From positions 806,001-870,000 of the forward strand of contig NZ_JACHBY010000002.1 in NCBI RefSeq assembly GCF_014200495.1: DNA of 64,000 nt, in the 5' to 3' direction. The position numbers and the translations under genes were made by a program. A model generated the notes under the pieces. The model did no database searches, was not told where the DNA came from, and saw nothing but the letters and a program-made list of their open reading frames with translations. This stretch comes from Mucilaginibacter geliditolerans (GTDB taxonomy: Bacteria > Bacteroidota > Bacteroidia > Sphingobacteriales > Sphingobacteriaceae). Below are positions 20,324-29,640 of this stretch, one piece after another. Numbering within the stretch: the stretch's first letter is position 1; the number at the start of each line of letters is the position of its first letter.

Positions 20324-22180
20324 ATGATAAAGAAAAAATATATAGCTGCACTCGCATTTATCTTGATAGCGGGATGTAAAAAAGCCCCAGTTAACGTTGG
20401 GCCTCCAAATCAATATAGCAGCAGTAGTTACCCGACAAATATTACACAATTGCAAACAGTCCTGGTATCGTGCTACTCTGATTTGCGGGATGTTGGCCTG
20501 TTTGGTTTTGACTTTTTGCCAAGGATGTTGGGACAATCAACGCATGTGCTTAACGGAAATCCTTTTTCATTTACCAGCGAAATGGCGGCTAACAACCTTA
20601 CCGTAGGAGATGGAGGTGCACAGGAAACATGGAACGCCTTATATGTAGGTGTAAAAAATTGTAACGTTACTATTTATTCAGCAGGCGTATTATTAAAAAC
20701 AGACCCATCTGTAGATCAGGCAACTGTTAACCTGATAATTGGCCAGGCTTATTGCCTTAGGGGATGGTATTATATGCAGCTTGAATGTTTGTACGGCGAA
20801 GCATATATGCAGGCAGGCGGTGTAAACGGCGACAAACTAGGAGTTCCGTTATATACTGAAGTGCCTCAAAATTTAGCTGCAACACAAGTAGCACGCAGCC
20901 CTGTAAAAGATGTATGGGCATTAATTATAAGTGATGAAAAACAAGCCGCAACCTTACTTAAAGGTCAGGTTTGGCCCTCTACCGATGAGGCACGGGCCAC
21001 TGAATGGGCGGCAAAAGGGTTGTTAGGTAAAGCTTACGTTTATACCCAGGACTGGGCCGATGCCAAAGCCACTTTAATTGATGTTATAACAAACAGCGGT
21101 AAATCATTAATGCCATATTCCACCTACCATAATGCGTTTAATGGTGCTAATAAATTCAACAGCGAATCATTGCTTGAGTTATATATAGATCCCAATCCAC
21201 AAGGAGGGTATGGTATTTATAGTGGTAATATTTCAAACTCGGCAACTATTGATGGCCTTCTATGGCCTCCTGTTACTTTTGGCGGATATAATGGGGCAAC
21301 TCCTTATGACGGGACAAACAACTCGGTACAGTTTTTGGGTTATGGCGGCAATTTTTACATCCATGATCAGAATATTTTGCGTTTTGGTTATACACTTGGT
21401 AACTACGGGTTGGTTGCTAACCCTAAATATAATGCAGCTGTAGGCCCTACTTATTACAATCAGCAGCAGGTAATCGACCCAGTGTATCAGCACGCCGCCT
21501 TACAGGCAAGAACCAACAACACTACCGACCCGCGTTTATATGTAAATGCCCTGCAACCCAGGATTGATTCAGTACAATTTGATGGTATACATTGGGCGCT
21601 GATTGCAAAGAATCCGATTCCAGAGAATCCGGTTGAAACTCCACAATCTTCGGTATATGGATGGTCGCTGAGAAAATACTCGCCAATTGATTATAATATA
21701 TCTGCAAATACTACTGTCACTTCGGATAAGTGGGATTACTACCTGCTTCGTTTAGCGGATGTTTATTTATTATATGCTGAGGCCTGCATAGGTTCTGGCG
21801 ACAATATAAATGGGCTTGAATACCTCAATAGAGTTAAACGCAGAGCTTATAGTTTGCCTATAACTACACCATCGGCTATCGATTATAAATCACTAACCGA
21901 TGCTACACCTGCTGCTAACCCTGTTAGCCCTGATCCTGTTTTGGGTCACAATCCTTTATACTATGAACGCTGGGCTGAATTATTTAACGAAGGCACGTGG
22001 TGGTTTGATGTATGCAGGTGGAAATTGGGTGATTCGGAAGCTGCATATTATAAATCAGCCATAGGAATTCCTAGTCCGTTAACTTTTACCGATAGTAAAT
22101 CTTATGTATGGCCTATTCCATTAACTGAGATTAACAGTAATAGTAAAATCACTCAAGCCGACCAAAACCCGGGGTACTAA
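20324..22180 (+). CDS. susD: SusD/RagB-family glycan-binding lipoprotein
   Basis: A 618-residue lipoprotein with a type II signal (AFILIAGC, Cys18 lipidated). Helical TPR-like SusD blocks follow, including GQAYCLRGWYYMQLECLYGE, EWAAKGLLGKAYVYTQDW and LLRLADVYLLYAEACIGSG, and the family ending near NPLYYERWAELFNEGTWWFD. It caps the SusC barrel on the cell surface and binds the glycan. A terminator-like hairpin directly after it probably reduces transcription of the hydrolases. Confidence 0.95.
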   Translation: MIKKKYIAALAFILIAGCKKAPVNVGPPNQYSSSSYPTNITQLQTVLVSCYSDLRDVGLFGFDFLPRMLGQSTHVLNGNPFSFTSEMAANNLTVGDGGAQETWNALYVGVKNCNVTIYSAGVLLKTDPSVDQATVNLIIGQAYCLRGWYYMQLECLYGEAYMQAGGVNGDKLGVPLYTEVPQNLAATQVARSPVKDVWALIISDEKQAATLLKGQVWPSTDEARATEWAAKGLLGKAYVYTQDWADAKATLIDVITNSGKSLMPYSTYHNAFNGANKFNSESLLELYIDPNPQGGYGIYSGNISNSATIDGLLWPPVTFGGYNGATPYDGTNNSVQFLGYGGNFYIHDQNILRFGYTLGNYGLVANPKYNAAVGPTYYNQQQVIDPVYQHAALQARTNNTTDPRLYVNALQPRIDSVQFDGIHWALIAKNPIPENPVETPQSSVYGWSLRKYSPIDYNISANTTVTSDKWDYYLLRLADVYLLYAEACIGSGDNINGLEYLNRVKRRAYSLPITTPSAIDYKSLTDATPAANPVSPDPVLGHNPLYYERWAELFNEGTWWFDVCRWKLGDSEAAYYKSAIGIPSPLTFTDSKSYVWPIPLTEINSNSKITQADQNPGY

Positions 22181-22194
22181 TTATAGTTGGTTAA

Positions 22195-22228
22195 GTGCGG
22201 AGCCCCTAAAAAAGGCTTCGTGCTTTTT
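22195..22228 (+). terminator. Hairpin with T run between susD and the GH71 gene
   Basis: GTGCGGAGCC (22195-22204) pairs with GGCTTCGTGC (22214-22223) over 10 bp when G-U pairs are allowed, followed by five T at 22224-22228. It sits inside an operon-like array, so partial termination, giving more SusC/SusD than enzyme, is likely. Confidence 0.7.
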
Positions 22229-22253
22229 ATCCATTCCTCCAACAAATAGCCAT

Positions 22254-23888
22254 ATGCAGTTTAAACACTCAGGGAGATATACAAAATGCTCTCAGTTACT
22301 TCTTTTGCTTTTATTTTTCATCAATTGTTCCGTTCATGCGCAGGATTCATTAAAGAATTTACCTGAATACAGCTTGCCATTAACTGGTGAAAAACTGGTT
22401 ATAGCTCACTGCATGACCAATATTATCCGCTATAAAGATCACCCCTATGAAGATAGCGGCAACCCCGATTTTTATGACAGAACCGGAAATATTACAGCGC
22501 CATTGGGCGGTTTAACACAAGTTAAACCAATGGCAAATAACCTGATGGCCAATGCTACACTGGACGAATCGGTTGAGTTTGAAATGAGAGCCGCAATACG
22601 GTCCGGAATAGATGGGTTTCAGTTCTATTATGTTTTGGGCGCGCCCGATTGGGATGATATCATCAAAGCCTATTTCCGGGTAGCTGAAGCAAAGCATCTC
22701 AATTTTAAGTTTACGGTTTGCATCTCCCACCCTAACGGCAGTACCGAGGCTTTAAAAGTAGCCGAATATGCACGGCGTATAAATGGCATTATGGCTGAAG
22801 TAGGGCACAATAACCCACATTGGTTACGTACACCCGATGGCAGGCTGATAGTTTATCAATGGCTGGGCGACGCGTTGGCAGATATCCCGGCTGATAAAAA
22901 GGGGTTACCCGATCAATATTATATAGCACGTGCCTACAAAAGGCTGGCAGATGATGTGCATGAACGTTTTGCCTGTGTGTATACCATCAACACCCAGATA
23001 AACCAGCAAAAGCTGGATGATATACTGGACTATTTTCCCGCAGTATGGATCTGGACGCTGCCTTACAGCACCGATTACCTTGGCAATATGGTGGCTGACG
23101 AATGCAAAACACGTAACCGCAATTTCACCGGATCTGTTTTTTCAGATTTCTACACTTCAAAATTATTAAAAAAAGGCACCTGGGATATGTACCACACAGC
23201 AAACGAAGCTGTAGATGCAGGCCTAAACAATGTTGAACGCAAGTACATTACAACAGGCTTATCCTATAACTTCCGTAAGCTGTTTGAGTTTGGCATAAAA
23301 CAAAATGTACCCATTATAAATGTCATAACCTGGAATGATTATCCCGAAGGGCATCACCTTGCCCCCGAAATAAATCATAACGATGGTTTTTCTATCCTGC
23401 TTAATTATTATAAAAGTGTGTGGAAGGGCTTGCCATCGCCTTATAGCGACAGGGATGTAGCCGTTGTTTTCTTTAAAAAATACAAGCATAATATTACACC
23501 TAAACCTTACAACATACCGGTAAAAAGCTTTCAACAGGAGGTTATACCCACTGTGTGGGAAGATTCAATTGAAGTGGTAACACTGTTGAAAGCTAAAGGC
23601 CGGTTAACCGTTAACGGTCAATCTAAAGAGGTTGCCGCAGGCCTGGTTTCAACAAAATTTAAGATGAGTGACGGGCCGGTAAACGTATCTGTTTCACGAA
23701 ATGATATAGTAACCGTTCATTTTACTACTCCCGAGGGAATTACCAGCCATCCGTATCGTGCGGATAGGCTCACCTATAGTTTTAGCAGCGAATTTAACCG
23801 TTTTTACAAAGACCTGTACCCCGGTTTCACACCGGAGTATTCGCACGAATACAACCCTGGCTTTGTTAAAAACGACCAGAATAATTAA
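22254..23888 (+). CDS. GH71-family glycoside hydrolase (alpha-1,3-glucanase type)
   Basis: A 544-residue secreted protein with a signal peptide (LLLLLFFINCSVHAQ). The core (about 45-385) reads as GH71: VIAHCMTNII near the start, SGIDGFQFYYVLG, FKFTVCISHP, YTKYWxWT-like segment VWIWTLPYS, and the hallmark VITWNDYPEGHHLAPE near 360-375. A beta-rich C-terminal part (about 420-530) may be an accessory domain. GH71 enzymes cleave alpha-1,3-glucan, the polymer of many fungal walls and of mutan. The neighbouring GH97 alpha-glucosidase fits that substrate. Confidence 0.85.
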   Translation: MQFKHSGRYTKCSQLLLLLLFFINCSVHAQDSLKNLPEYSLPLTGEKLVIAHCMTNIIRYKDHPYEDSGNPDFYDRTGNITAPLGGLTQVKPMANNLMANATLDESVEFEMRAAIRSGIDGFQFYYVLGAPDWDDIIKAYFRVAEAKHLNFKFTVCISHPNGSTEALKVAEYARRINGIMAEVGHNNPHWLRTPDGRLIVYQWLGDALADIPADKKGLPDQYYIARAYKRLADDVHERFACVYTINTQINQQKLDDILDYFPAVWIWTLPYSTDYLGNMVADECKTRNRNFTGSVFSDFYTSKLLKKGTWDMYHTANEAVDAGLNNVERKYITTGLSYNFRKLFEFGIKQNVPIINVITWNDYPEGHHLAPEINHNDGFSILLNYYKSVWKGLPSPYSDRDVAVVFFKKYKHNITPKPYNIPVKSFQQEVIPTVWEDSIEVVTLLKAKGRLTVNGQSKEVAAGLVSTKFKMSDGPVNVSVSRNDIVTVHFTTPEGITSHPYRADRLTYSFSSEFNRFYKDLYPGFTPEYSHEYNPGFVKNDQNN

Positions 23889-23940
23889 TAACAAACAAGT
23901 TTTAGCCGAAATACAGCCTGAACAATAAACTGATACCACA

Positions 23941-26079
23941 ATGAAAAAACTACTTACCTGCATCATATTAAGTCTGTTTGTGTTTAACCACCTAAGGGCC
24001 CAATCGCAGCCAACAACCATCAGCATGAATAAAGTTAAGCTGGAGTTTACAATGGATGCCGAAGGCCACCCAACTTATGCCGTATACTACGATCAAAAAC
24101 CAGTGATAAAACCATCGCACTTAGGCATCAAAATATTGAATGATGTTGGCATGGACAGCAATTTCGTGGTAACAGGCACTGAGAAAACAACTGTTGATGA
24201 ACAATGGAAACCTGTTTGGGGAGAGGTAAGCAATATCCGCAATCATTATAACCAGGTAACTTTTCATCTCAGGCAACAAAACAAGGCTGGCAGGTTATTG
24301 GATATTGTTTTCCGTGTATTTGAGGATGGCGTAGGTTTTAGGTATGAATTCCCTAAACAGAATAATTTGAAATACTTCATCGTATCAGACGAAGTAACAG
24401 AGTTTGCATTAGCAGGCAACAACAAAACATTTTGGATCCCGGGAGATTATGACACCAACGAATATCCTTACACCACATCAAACATCAGCGAGATTAATAA
24501 CCAGCACATGGTTAATTCATCGGATGATATTGCTGTTAGGGTAGCCCCTGATAAATATGCCGTGCAAACCCCGCTGATGATGAAAACACCTGAGGGACTT
24601 TATGTAAACATACATGAAGCTGCCCTGGTAAACTACTCAGCAATGCAGCTACATGTTGATACCAGCACCTACAAGTTAACCGCCAGTTTGGTACCTGATG
24701 CATTGGGCAATAAGGCATACATCGGCACACCATGCCATACCCCATGGCGCACCATTATAGTAAGCAATAAAGCCACCGATATACTGGAATCAAAAATGAT
24801 CCTCAACTTAAATGATCCATCAAAAATTGAGAACACCTCATGGATAAAACCAATGAAATTTGTTGGCGTATGGTGGGAAATGCAAACCGGTAAAAGCACC
24901 TGGAATTATTCGGCCCGTGCCGATACGGTTGGCGCTAATGGTCTGCTGATCCCCAACGGCACACACGGTGGCAACACTGCGAATGTGGAGCGATATATTG
25001 ATTTCGCCTCAAAAAATGGCATACAGGGCGTACTGGTTGAAGGCTGGAACTATGGCTGGGAAGAATGGTTCGGTAACTGGAAAGAGCACGTATTTAGCTT
25101 TGTAACCCCCTACCCTGATTTTGATGTGGATGCCATAACAAAATATGCCAAAGCAAAAGGTGTGGTGATGATCATGCATAATGAAACCTCTGCATCAGCT
25201 AGCGATTATGAACGGCAAATGGATACCGCTTTCAGGTTTATGAATAAGTATGGTTACACTTCGGTTAAAACCGGGTATGTGGGCCGTATTATCCCACGCG
25301 GCGAGCACCACGATGGCGAATGGATGGTGAACCACTATGTGCGTGTAGCCGAAAAAGCCGCCCAATACCACATAATGGTTGACCAGCATGAACCGGTGAG
25401 ACCCACAGGCTTACAACGCACCTACCCTAACTGGATGGCTTGCGAGGCCGGGCGTGGTAATGAATATAACGCCTTTGGGCACGGTAACCAGCCGGAGCAT
25501 GAAACCATCATGCCTTTTACCCGCTTTATGGGTGGGCCGATGGATTATACTCCCGGCATATTTAAAGTGCAGGATTTTACAACCCTGCCTGGTAAACGGG
25601 TGCATACTACGCTTGTAAAACAGCTCGCCCTATACGTGGTGCTTTACAGCCCGATACAAATGGCGGCTGACTTACCGGAGAACTATGAGAAATATATGGA
25701 CGCTTTCCAGTTTATTAAGGATGTTGGCGTTGATTGGGATGATACCAAAGTTATTGCTGCTGAACCCGGCGATTATATCACCACCGCACGTAAAGAAAAA
25801 GGCACCGAAAACTGGTTTATAGGCGCAGTTACCGATGAGAATGGCCGCGATGAAGTAGTTCCGCTGGATTTTTTGAATAAAGGGACAAAATACGTTGCCA
25901 CCATTTATGCCGATGCAGCAGATGCCGATTGGAAAACCAATCCCGAAGCCTACAAGATCAATACATATATAGTGGATGCCGGTACAAAACTTAAATTAAA
26001 ACTGGCACCCGGCGGTGGCGCGGCTATCAGCATAAAACCTGCTGGTGCTGATACTAAAGGGATAAAAAGTTATAAATAA
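23941..26079 (+). CDS. GH97-family alpha-glucosidase, SusB-like
   Basis: A 712-residue periplasmic enzyme with a signal peptide ending near NHLRAQS. It has the N-terminal beta-super-sandwich (about 25-290), the (beta/alpha)8 barrel starting at VGVWWEMQTGKSTWNYSA, and a C-terminal beta domain (about 600-700). Catalytic-region motifs are GVLVEGWNYGWEEWFG, MVDQHEPVRPTG and MACEAGRGNEYNAFG. Where retaining GH97 enzymes carry an Asp nucleophile, this one reads SVKTGYVG, as in inverting SusB. An inverting alpha-glucosidase is therefore expected, probably finishing GH71 products to glucose. Confidence 0.92.
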   Translation: MKKLLTCIILSLFVFNHLRAQSQPTTISMNKVKLEFTMDAEGHPTYAVYYDQKPVIKPSHLGIKILNDVGMDSNFVVTGTEKTTVDEQWKPVWGEVSNIRNHYNQVTFHLRQQNKAGRLLDIVFRVFEDGVGFRYEFPKQNNLKYFIVSDEVTEFALAGNNKTFWIPGDYDTNEYPYTTSNISEINNQHMVNSSDDIAVRVAPDKYAVQTPLMMKTPEGLYVNIHEAALVNYSAMQLHVDTSTYKLTASLVPDALGNKAYIGTPCHTPWRTIIVSNKATDILESKMILNLNDPSKIENTSWIKPMKFVGVWWEMQTGKSTWNYSARADTVGANGLLIPNGTHGGNTANVERYIDFASKNGIQGVLVEGWNYGWEEWFGNWKEHVFSFVTPYPDFDVDAITKYAKAKGVVMIMHNETSASASDYERQMDTAFRFMNKYGYTSVKTGYVGRIIPRGEHHDGEWMVNHYVRVAEKAAQYHIMVDQHEPVRPTGLQRTYPNWMACEAGRGNEYNAFGHGNQPEHETIMPFTRFMGGPMDYTPGIFKVQDFTTLPGKRVHTTLVKQLALYVVLYSPIQMAADLPENYEKYMDAFQFIKDVGVDWDDTKVIAAEPGDYITTARKEKGTENWFIGAVTDENGRDEVVPLDFLNKGTKYVATIYADAADADWKTNPEAYKINTYIVDAGTKLKLKLAPGGGAAISIKPAGADTKGIKSYK

Positions 26080-26105
26080 AGCGGATTAATATCAACTTAA
26101 ACATC

Positions 26106-26232
26106 CCGTCATGCCGAATTTATTTCGGCATCCCACGTGCAGGTACGAGCGGGACAGGTCTGCAACAGGAAAGTTGCAGACCTTGCAAAGGTGAATATCT
26201 AATGCGATGTCGAAATAAATTCGGCATGACGG
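26106..26232. repeat. Nested palindromic element (MITE/REP-like)
   Basis: A 127-bp intergenic element built of three hairpins. Outer arms 26106-26132 and 26206-26232 are 27-bp inverted copies with one mismatch. Each arm is itself a hairpin around ATGCCGAA...TTCGGCAT (perfect in the left arm, 26111-26118 with 26124-26131). The centre holds a perfect 11-bp hairpin, AGGTCTGCAAC (26156-26166) with GTTGCAGACCT (26173-26183). No transposase is nearby. It may be a mobile non-coding repeat that also ends transcription of the GH97 gene. Confidence 0.85.
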
Positions 26233-26322
26233 TATGTTTTTAATTCTAAAAAATGAAATAGTCACTACAATATACAATGAGGTGTTTTATAACTTTGGCC
26301 ATCTTATTTTACACCCCATATT

Positions 26323-27015
26323 GTGGAACATATACTTGATAACCTGGTTTGGAATGCTTTAAATTCCGGCAATAAAGATCTGGCAAACGGCAACGAAAAT
26401 GTTAAATATTTCGCAAAGGAAGTATCGCCCTTTGTCGGGTTGAAAGAAACAAGTGATGAGAACTTTCAACTCCTGTATGATACCATCCCTTTTGATGGTT
26501 TCTTCGGGTTCGTATCAAATGATGAAGTTTCAATCCCGGCTCCGTGGAAAATTGCCCGGCATATGAAGGTGTTGCAAATGGTATTTGATAAACCACTGGA
26601 AACTGTTGCCACAAACCATGAAATTATCCCGTTAGGCGAACATAACGTACCCGAAATGCTCACCCTAACGCAATTAACCAACCCCGGTCCATTTGCAACG
26701 CGAACCATTGATTTTGGTCATTATAGGGGTATTTTTAAAGATAATAACCTGGTAGCCATGGCTGGGCAGCGCATGAACCCCTATCAATATGCAGAGATCA
26801 GCGCGGTTTGTACACACCCCGATCATTTAGGTAAGAGTTATGCAAAACAACTGCTCTTAAATCAGATGCACAGGATAAAAGAAGCTTCGGGGATTCCGTT
26901 TCTGCATGTATTGGCTGAAAATATAAGAGCTATAAATGTTTATGAAACCTTGGGGTTTGAAACCCGTAAGGAAATTTCTATCTACATTATTCAAAAAGAC
27001 TCGGCGACAAACTAA
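26323..27015 (+). CDS. GNAT-family N-acetyltransferase
   Basis: A 230-residue protein starting at GTG 26323. The C-terminal half is a GNAT domain with FKDNNLVAMAGQRM (strand pair), EISAVCTHPDHLGKSYAKQL (acetyl-CoA pyrophosphate loop) and FLHVLAENIRAINVYETLGF. This FR47-like pattern is common in enzymes of unknown substrate. It stands alone after the palindromic element. Confidence 0.85.
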   Translation: MEHILDNLVWNALNSGNKDLANGNENVKYFAKEVSPFVGLKETSDENFQLLYDTIPFDGFFGFVSNDEVSIPAPWKIARHMKVLQMVFDKPLETVATNHEIIPLGEHNVPEMLTLTQLTNPGPFATRTIDFGHYRGIFKDNNLVAMAGQRMNPYQYAEISAVCTHPDHLGKSYAKQLLLNQMHRIKEASGIPFLHVLAENIRAINVYETLGFETRKEISIYIIQKDSATN

Positions 27016-27083
27016 AAATGTGAACTCAAAGTCATTTATCAAAACCTGACAAAACGTGCATAGGATAAGCTTTAAATTTGAAT

Positions 27084-28088
27084 ATGTATTCTAAGAAATT
27101 AAGCGATCTTTCCTATTCAGTATTAGATCTTGCAACCATTGTTGATGGTCAGTCTATTACTGACACCTATCATAACAGTCTTGAAATAGCCAGGCAGGCT
27201 GAAAAATCAGGATATACACGTTATTGGTTTGCCGAACATCATAACATGGCAAATATTGCCAGTTCGGCTACCTCTGTTTTAATCGGCTATGTTGCCGGCG
27301 GTACTACAACCATCAGGGTTGGCTCCGGTGGTATCATGCTGCCTAACCATGCGCCATTGATCATTGCCGAACAATTTGGCACATTGGCATCCTTATATCC
27401 AAACCGTATTGATCTGGGTTTAGGCCGTGCACCGGGTACTGATCAGGTGACAGCGATGGCTATTCGCGGTGAAAATTTTCACGCCTCGCATTACTTTCCG
27501 GAGGATGTGCAAAGCCTGCAAAATTTCTTTTCAGCAGATAACTTTGATGCTAAAGTTCGCGCCATTCCCGGTGAGGGGATTGATATACCCATATGGATAT
27601 TAGGTTCAAGCACTGATAGCGCCCGCTTGGCCGCTGCTAAAGGGCTGCCTTATGCTTTCGCCAGTCACTTTGCCCCTACTTATTTTTTAGAGGCGATAGA
27701 ATTATACCGCAGAAACTTTAAACCATCGGAATATTTAAAAGAGCCTTATGTAATGGCTTGTGTAAATGTGGTGATGGCTGATACTGATGAGGAAGCGGAA
27801 TATATATCAACATCGGTAAAACAACTCTTTATGGGGATAGTAACCGGGAAAAGAAAACCCTTACAGCCCCCTGTGCATAATATGTATACCGTTTGGAATG
27901 ATATTGAAAAGGAAGCGGTTATGCAAATGCTGGCCTATTCATTTATAGGCGGACCGGAAAAAATAAAAAGAGATATGCAGGCCTTTGTTGATAAAACAGG
28001 CATCAACGAGGTAATGGCAACCTCAAATATATATGACCACAAAGCCAGGCTAAATTCATATCGTTTACTCGCAGAGGTTTTAAAATAA
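27084..28088 (+). CDS. Luciferase-like (LLM) flavin-dependent oxidoreductase
   Basis: A 334-residue luciferase-fold oxidoreductase that would use reduced FMN from a partner reductase. Family marks are [45 protein letters not shown] and RAPGTDQ, near residues 46-125, and [16 protein letters not shown] further on. The start is set at ATG 27084; TTG 27078 is less likely. Substrate unknown. The gene ends in a strong bidirectional terminator shared with the convergent old-yellow-enzyme gene. Confidence 0.9.
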   Translation: MYSKKLSDLSYSVLDLATIVDGQSITDTYHNSLEIARQAEKSGYTRYWFAEHHNMANIASSATSVLIGYVAGGTTTIRVGSGGIMLPNHAPLIIAEQFGTLASLYPNRIDLGLGRAPGTDQVTAMAIRGENFHASHYFPEDVQSLQNFFSADNFDAKVRAIPGEGIDIPIWILGSSTDSARLAAAKGLPYAFASHFAPTYFLEAIELYRRNFKPSEYLKEPYVMACVNVVMADTDEEAEYISTSVKQLFMGIVTGKRKPLQPPVHNMYTVWNDIEKEAVMQMLAYSFIGGPEKIKRDMQAFVDKTGINEVMATSNIYDHKARLNSYRLLAEVLK

Positions 28089-28102
28089 GCAATACTCATA
28101 AA

Positions 28103-28153
28103 TATATAAACAAGAAAGCCTGATGTAATTCATCAGGCTTTCTTGTTTATATA
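28103..28153. terminator. Bidirectional terminator, perfect 23-bp stem
   Basis: Arms 28103-28125 and 28131-28153 are perfect inverted copies with a 5-bp loop (TAATT). The stem centre is GCCTGATG/CATCAGGC and the flanks are A/T runs, so it can end transcription from both convergent genes. Confidence 0.9.
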
Positions 28154-28164
28154 TAACTTGCTAT

Positions 28165-29271
28165 TTATGACATTACCAGTTCGCCAAGCGCTTCTTTACT
28201 AAAGCCCTTTAACTCATCGGTACGGCCTTCTTTTATTTTTTGAGGCCAAAAAGGATCAGCCAATATTGGCCTGCCCACGGCTACTAAATCAAAATCGCCC
28301 CTGTCCAGGCGTCTTACCAATTCATCCAATGAGCTTGGCTCAGAACTTTCGCCCGCAAATGCGCCAAAGAAATCGCCTGTTAAACCTACCGAACCAACGG
28401 TGATAGTAGCTTTACCGCTAACCTTTTTTACCCATCCGGCAAAGTTCAAATCAGAACCCTCAAACTCAGGCTCCCAAAAGCGGCGTTGCGAGGCATGAAA
28501 TATATCCACACCTGCATCAGCCAATGGATTTATCCATGCTTCCATTTCCTGTGGTGTTTTAGCCAGTTGGTTAGTATAAGCAGATGGTTTAAACTGCGAT
28601 AAACGGATGATAACCGCGAAATCTTCACCCACACGTTTTCTCACTTCTTTTATAACTTCTATTGCAAAACGGCTGCGCTCAGGCAGGTTCTTGCCGCCAT
28701 AAATATCAGTACGCTCGTTAGTACCTTCCCAAAAGAACTGGTCTATCAGGTAACCATGCGCGCCATGTAGCTCCACACAATCAAACCCTAAACTTTTAGC
28801 GTCAGCCGCTGCCTGGCCATATGCTTTAATAACATCAGCAATATCACTTTCGGTCATCGTTTTACCGTTATTAAAGCCCGGGCGGTTCAAGCCTGATGGC
28901 CCTTCAAATGGTTCAGATGGCACCCAACCCGAACGGTGGTTGTCCATGATACCCATATGCCATATCTGCGGCCCCATTGCACCACCTGCGCTGTGTACGC
29001 CATCAATTACATTTTTCCAGCCAGCCAATGCCTGTTCACCATAAAAATGGGGGATATTAGCATCATTTGATGATGACACACGGTTAATTACCGTTCCTTC
29101 TGACAAGATCAAACCGGCCTCGCCTTCAGCCCTTTTACGGTAATACGCGGCTACATCAGCCGTAGGGATGCCATTGGGCGAAAATGAACGCGTCATCGGC
29201 GCCATAACTATGCGGTTCTTTATATTTAATGATTTAAGGCTAAATGGCCTGAATAAGCTATCGGTATTCAT
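28165..29271 (-). CDS. Old yellow enzyme family alkene reductase (NemA-like)
   Basis: A 368-residue FMN-dependent ene-reductase in a TIM barrel. Marks are NRIVMAPMTRSFSPNGIPT, QIWHMGIMDN, FDCVELHGAHGYLIDQFF with the paired active-site His/His, NERTDIYGG and VAVGRPILADPFWPQK. It reduces activated double bonds and nitro compounds with NAD(P)H. It lies 15 bp after an ArsR-type regulator on the same strand, which suggests control by reactive electrophiles or metals. Confidence 0.93.
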   Translation of the reverse strand: MNTDSLFRPFSLKSLNIKNRIVMAPMTRSFSPNGIPTADVAAYYRKRAEGEAGLILSEGTVINRVSSSNDANIPHFYGEQALAGWKNVIDGVHSAGGAMGPQIWHMGIMDNHRSGWVPSEPFEGPSGLNRPGFNNGKTMTESDIADVIKAYGQAAADAKSLGFDCVELHGAHGYLIDQFFWEGTNERTDIYGGKNLPERSRFAIEVIKEVRKRVGEDFAVIIRLSQFKPSAYTNQLAKTPQEMEAWINPLADAGVDIFHASQRRFWEPEFEGSDLNFAGWVKKVSGKATITVGSVGLTGDFFGAFAGESSEPSSLDELVRRLDRGDFDLVAVGRPILADPFWPQKIKEGRTDELKGFSKEALGELVMS

Positions 29272-29286
29272 ATATGTTTAATGTTT

Positions 29287-29592
29287 TTAAATTTCTGATT
29301 GAATTAACTCACTTAAAGCAGCAAATGCTTCTTCGTTTCTTTTGTAATAGGTCCACTGCCCTTTACGGGTTGAGGTAACCAGGCCAGCACGCTGTAAAAC
29401 AGATAAATATTCTGATACTGTAGATTGCGTAAGCCCGGTTTTCAGCTGGATCTGACCGACGCAAATACCCTCAGCAAAGCCATAAACTGCTTGTTCCGGA
29501 AAGTTAAGTTCGGGGTCTCTAAGCCAGTTTAGTATTTGTAACCTGGTTTTGTTGGAGAGCGCCTTAAAAATTTCTACCTGATCCATAGCCAA
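29287..29592 (-). CDS. ArsR-family transcriptional regulator
   Basis: A 101-residue winged-helix repressor: EIFKALSNKTRLQILNWL, then the recognition region LTQSTVSEYLSVLQRAGLV and the wing RKGQWTYYKRNEE. The canonical metal motif ELCVCDL is replaced by GICVGQI, leaving one cysteine. It probably controls itself and the downstream ene-reductase. A thiol-based response to electrophiles is possible; binding of arsenic by the usual site is unlikely. Confidence 0.9.
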   Translation of the reverse strand: MAMDQVEIFKALSNKTRLQILNWLRDPELNFPEQAVYGFAEGICVGQIQLKTGLTQSTVSEYLSVLQRAGLVTSTRKGQWTYYKRNEEAFAALSELIQSEI

Positions 29593-29640
29593 AGATATAT
29601 CGATTATTCCCGATATACCAATTATCTTGAGGTTATGACG

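Noticed and set aside
26092..26277. 61-residue - strand reading frame
   Set aside because: It runs across the nested palindromic element and is an artefact of the repeat.
27073..27080. TAAATTTG as a -7 promoter box
   Set aside because: It ends 3 bp before the ATG, which leaves no room for a transcript start.
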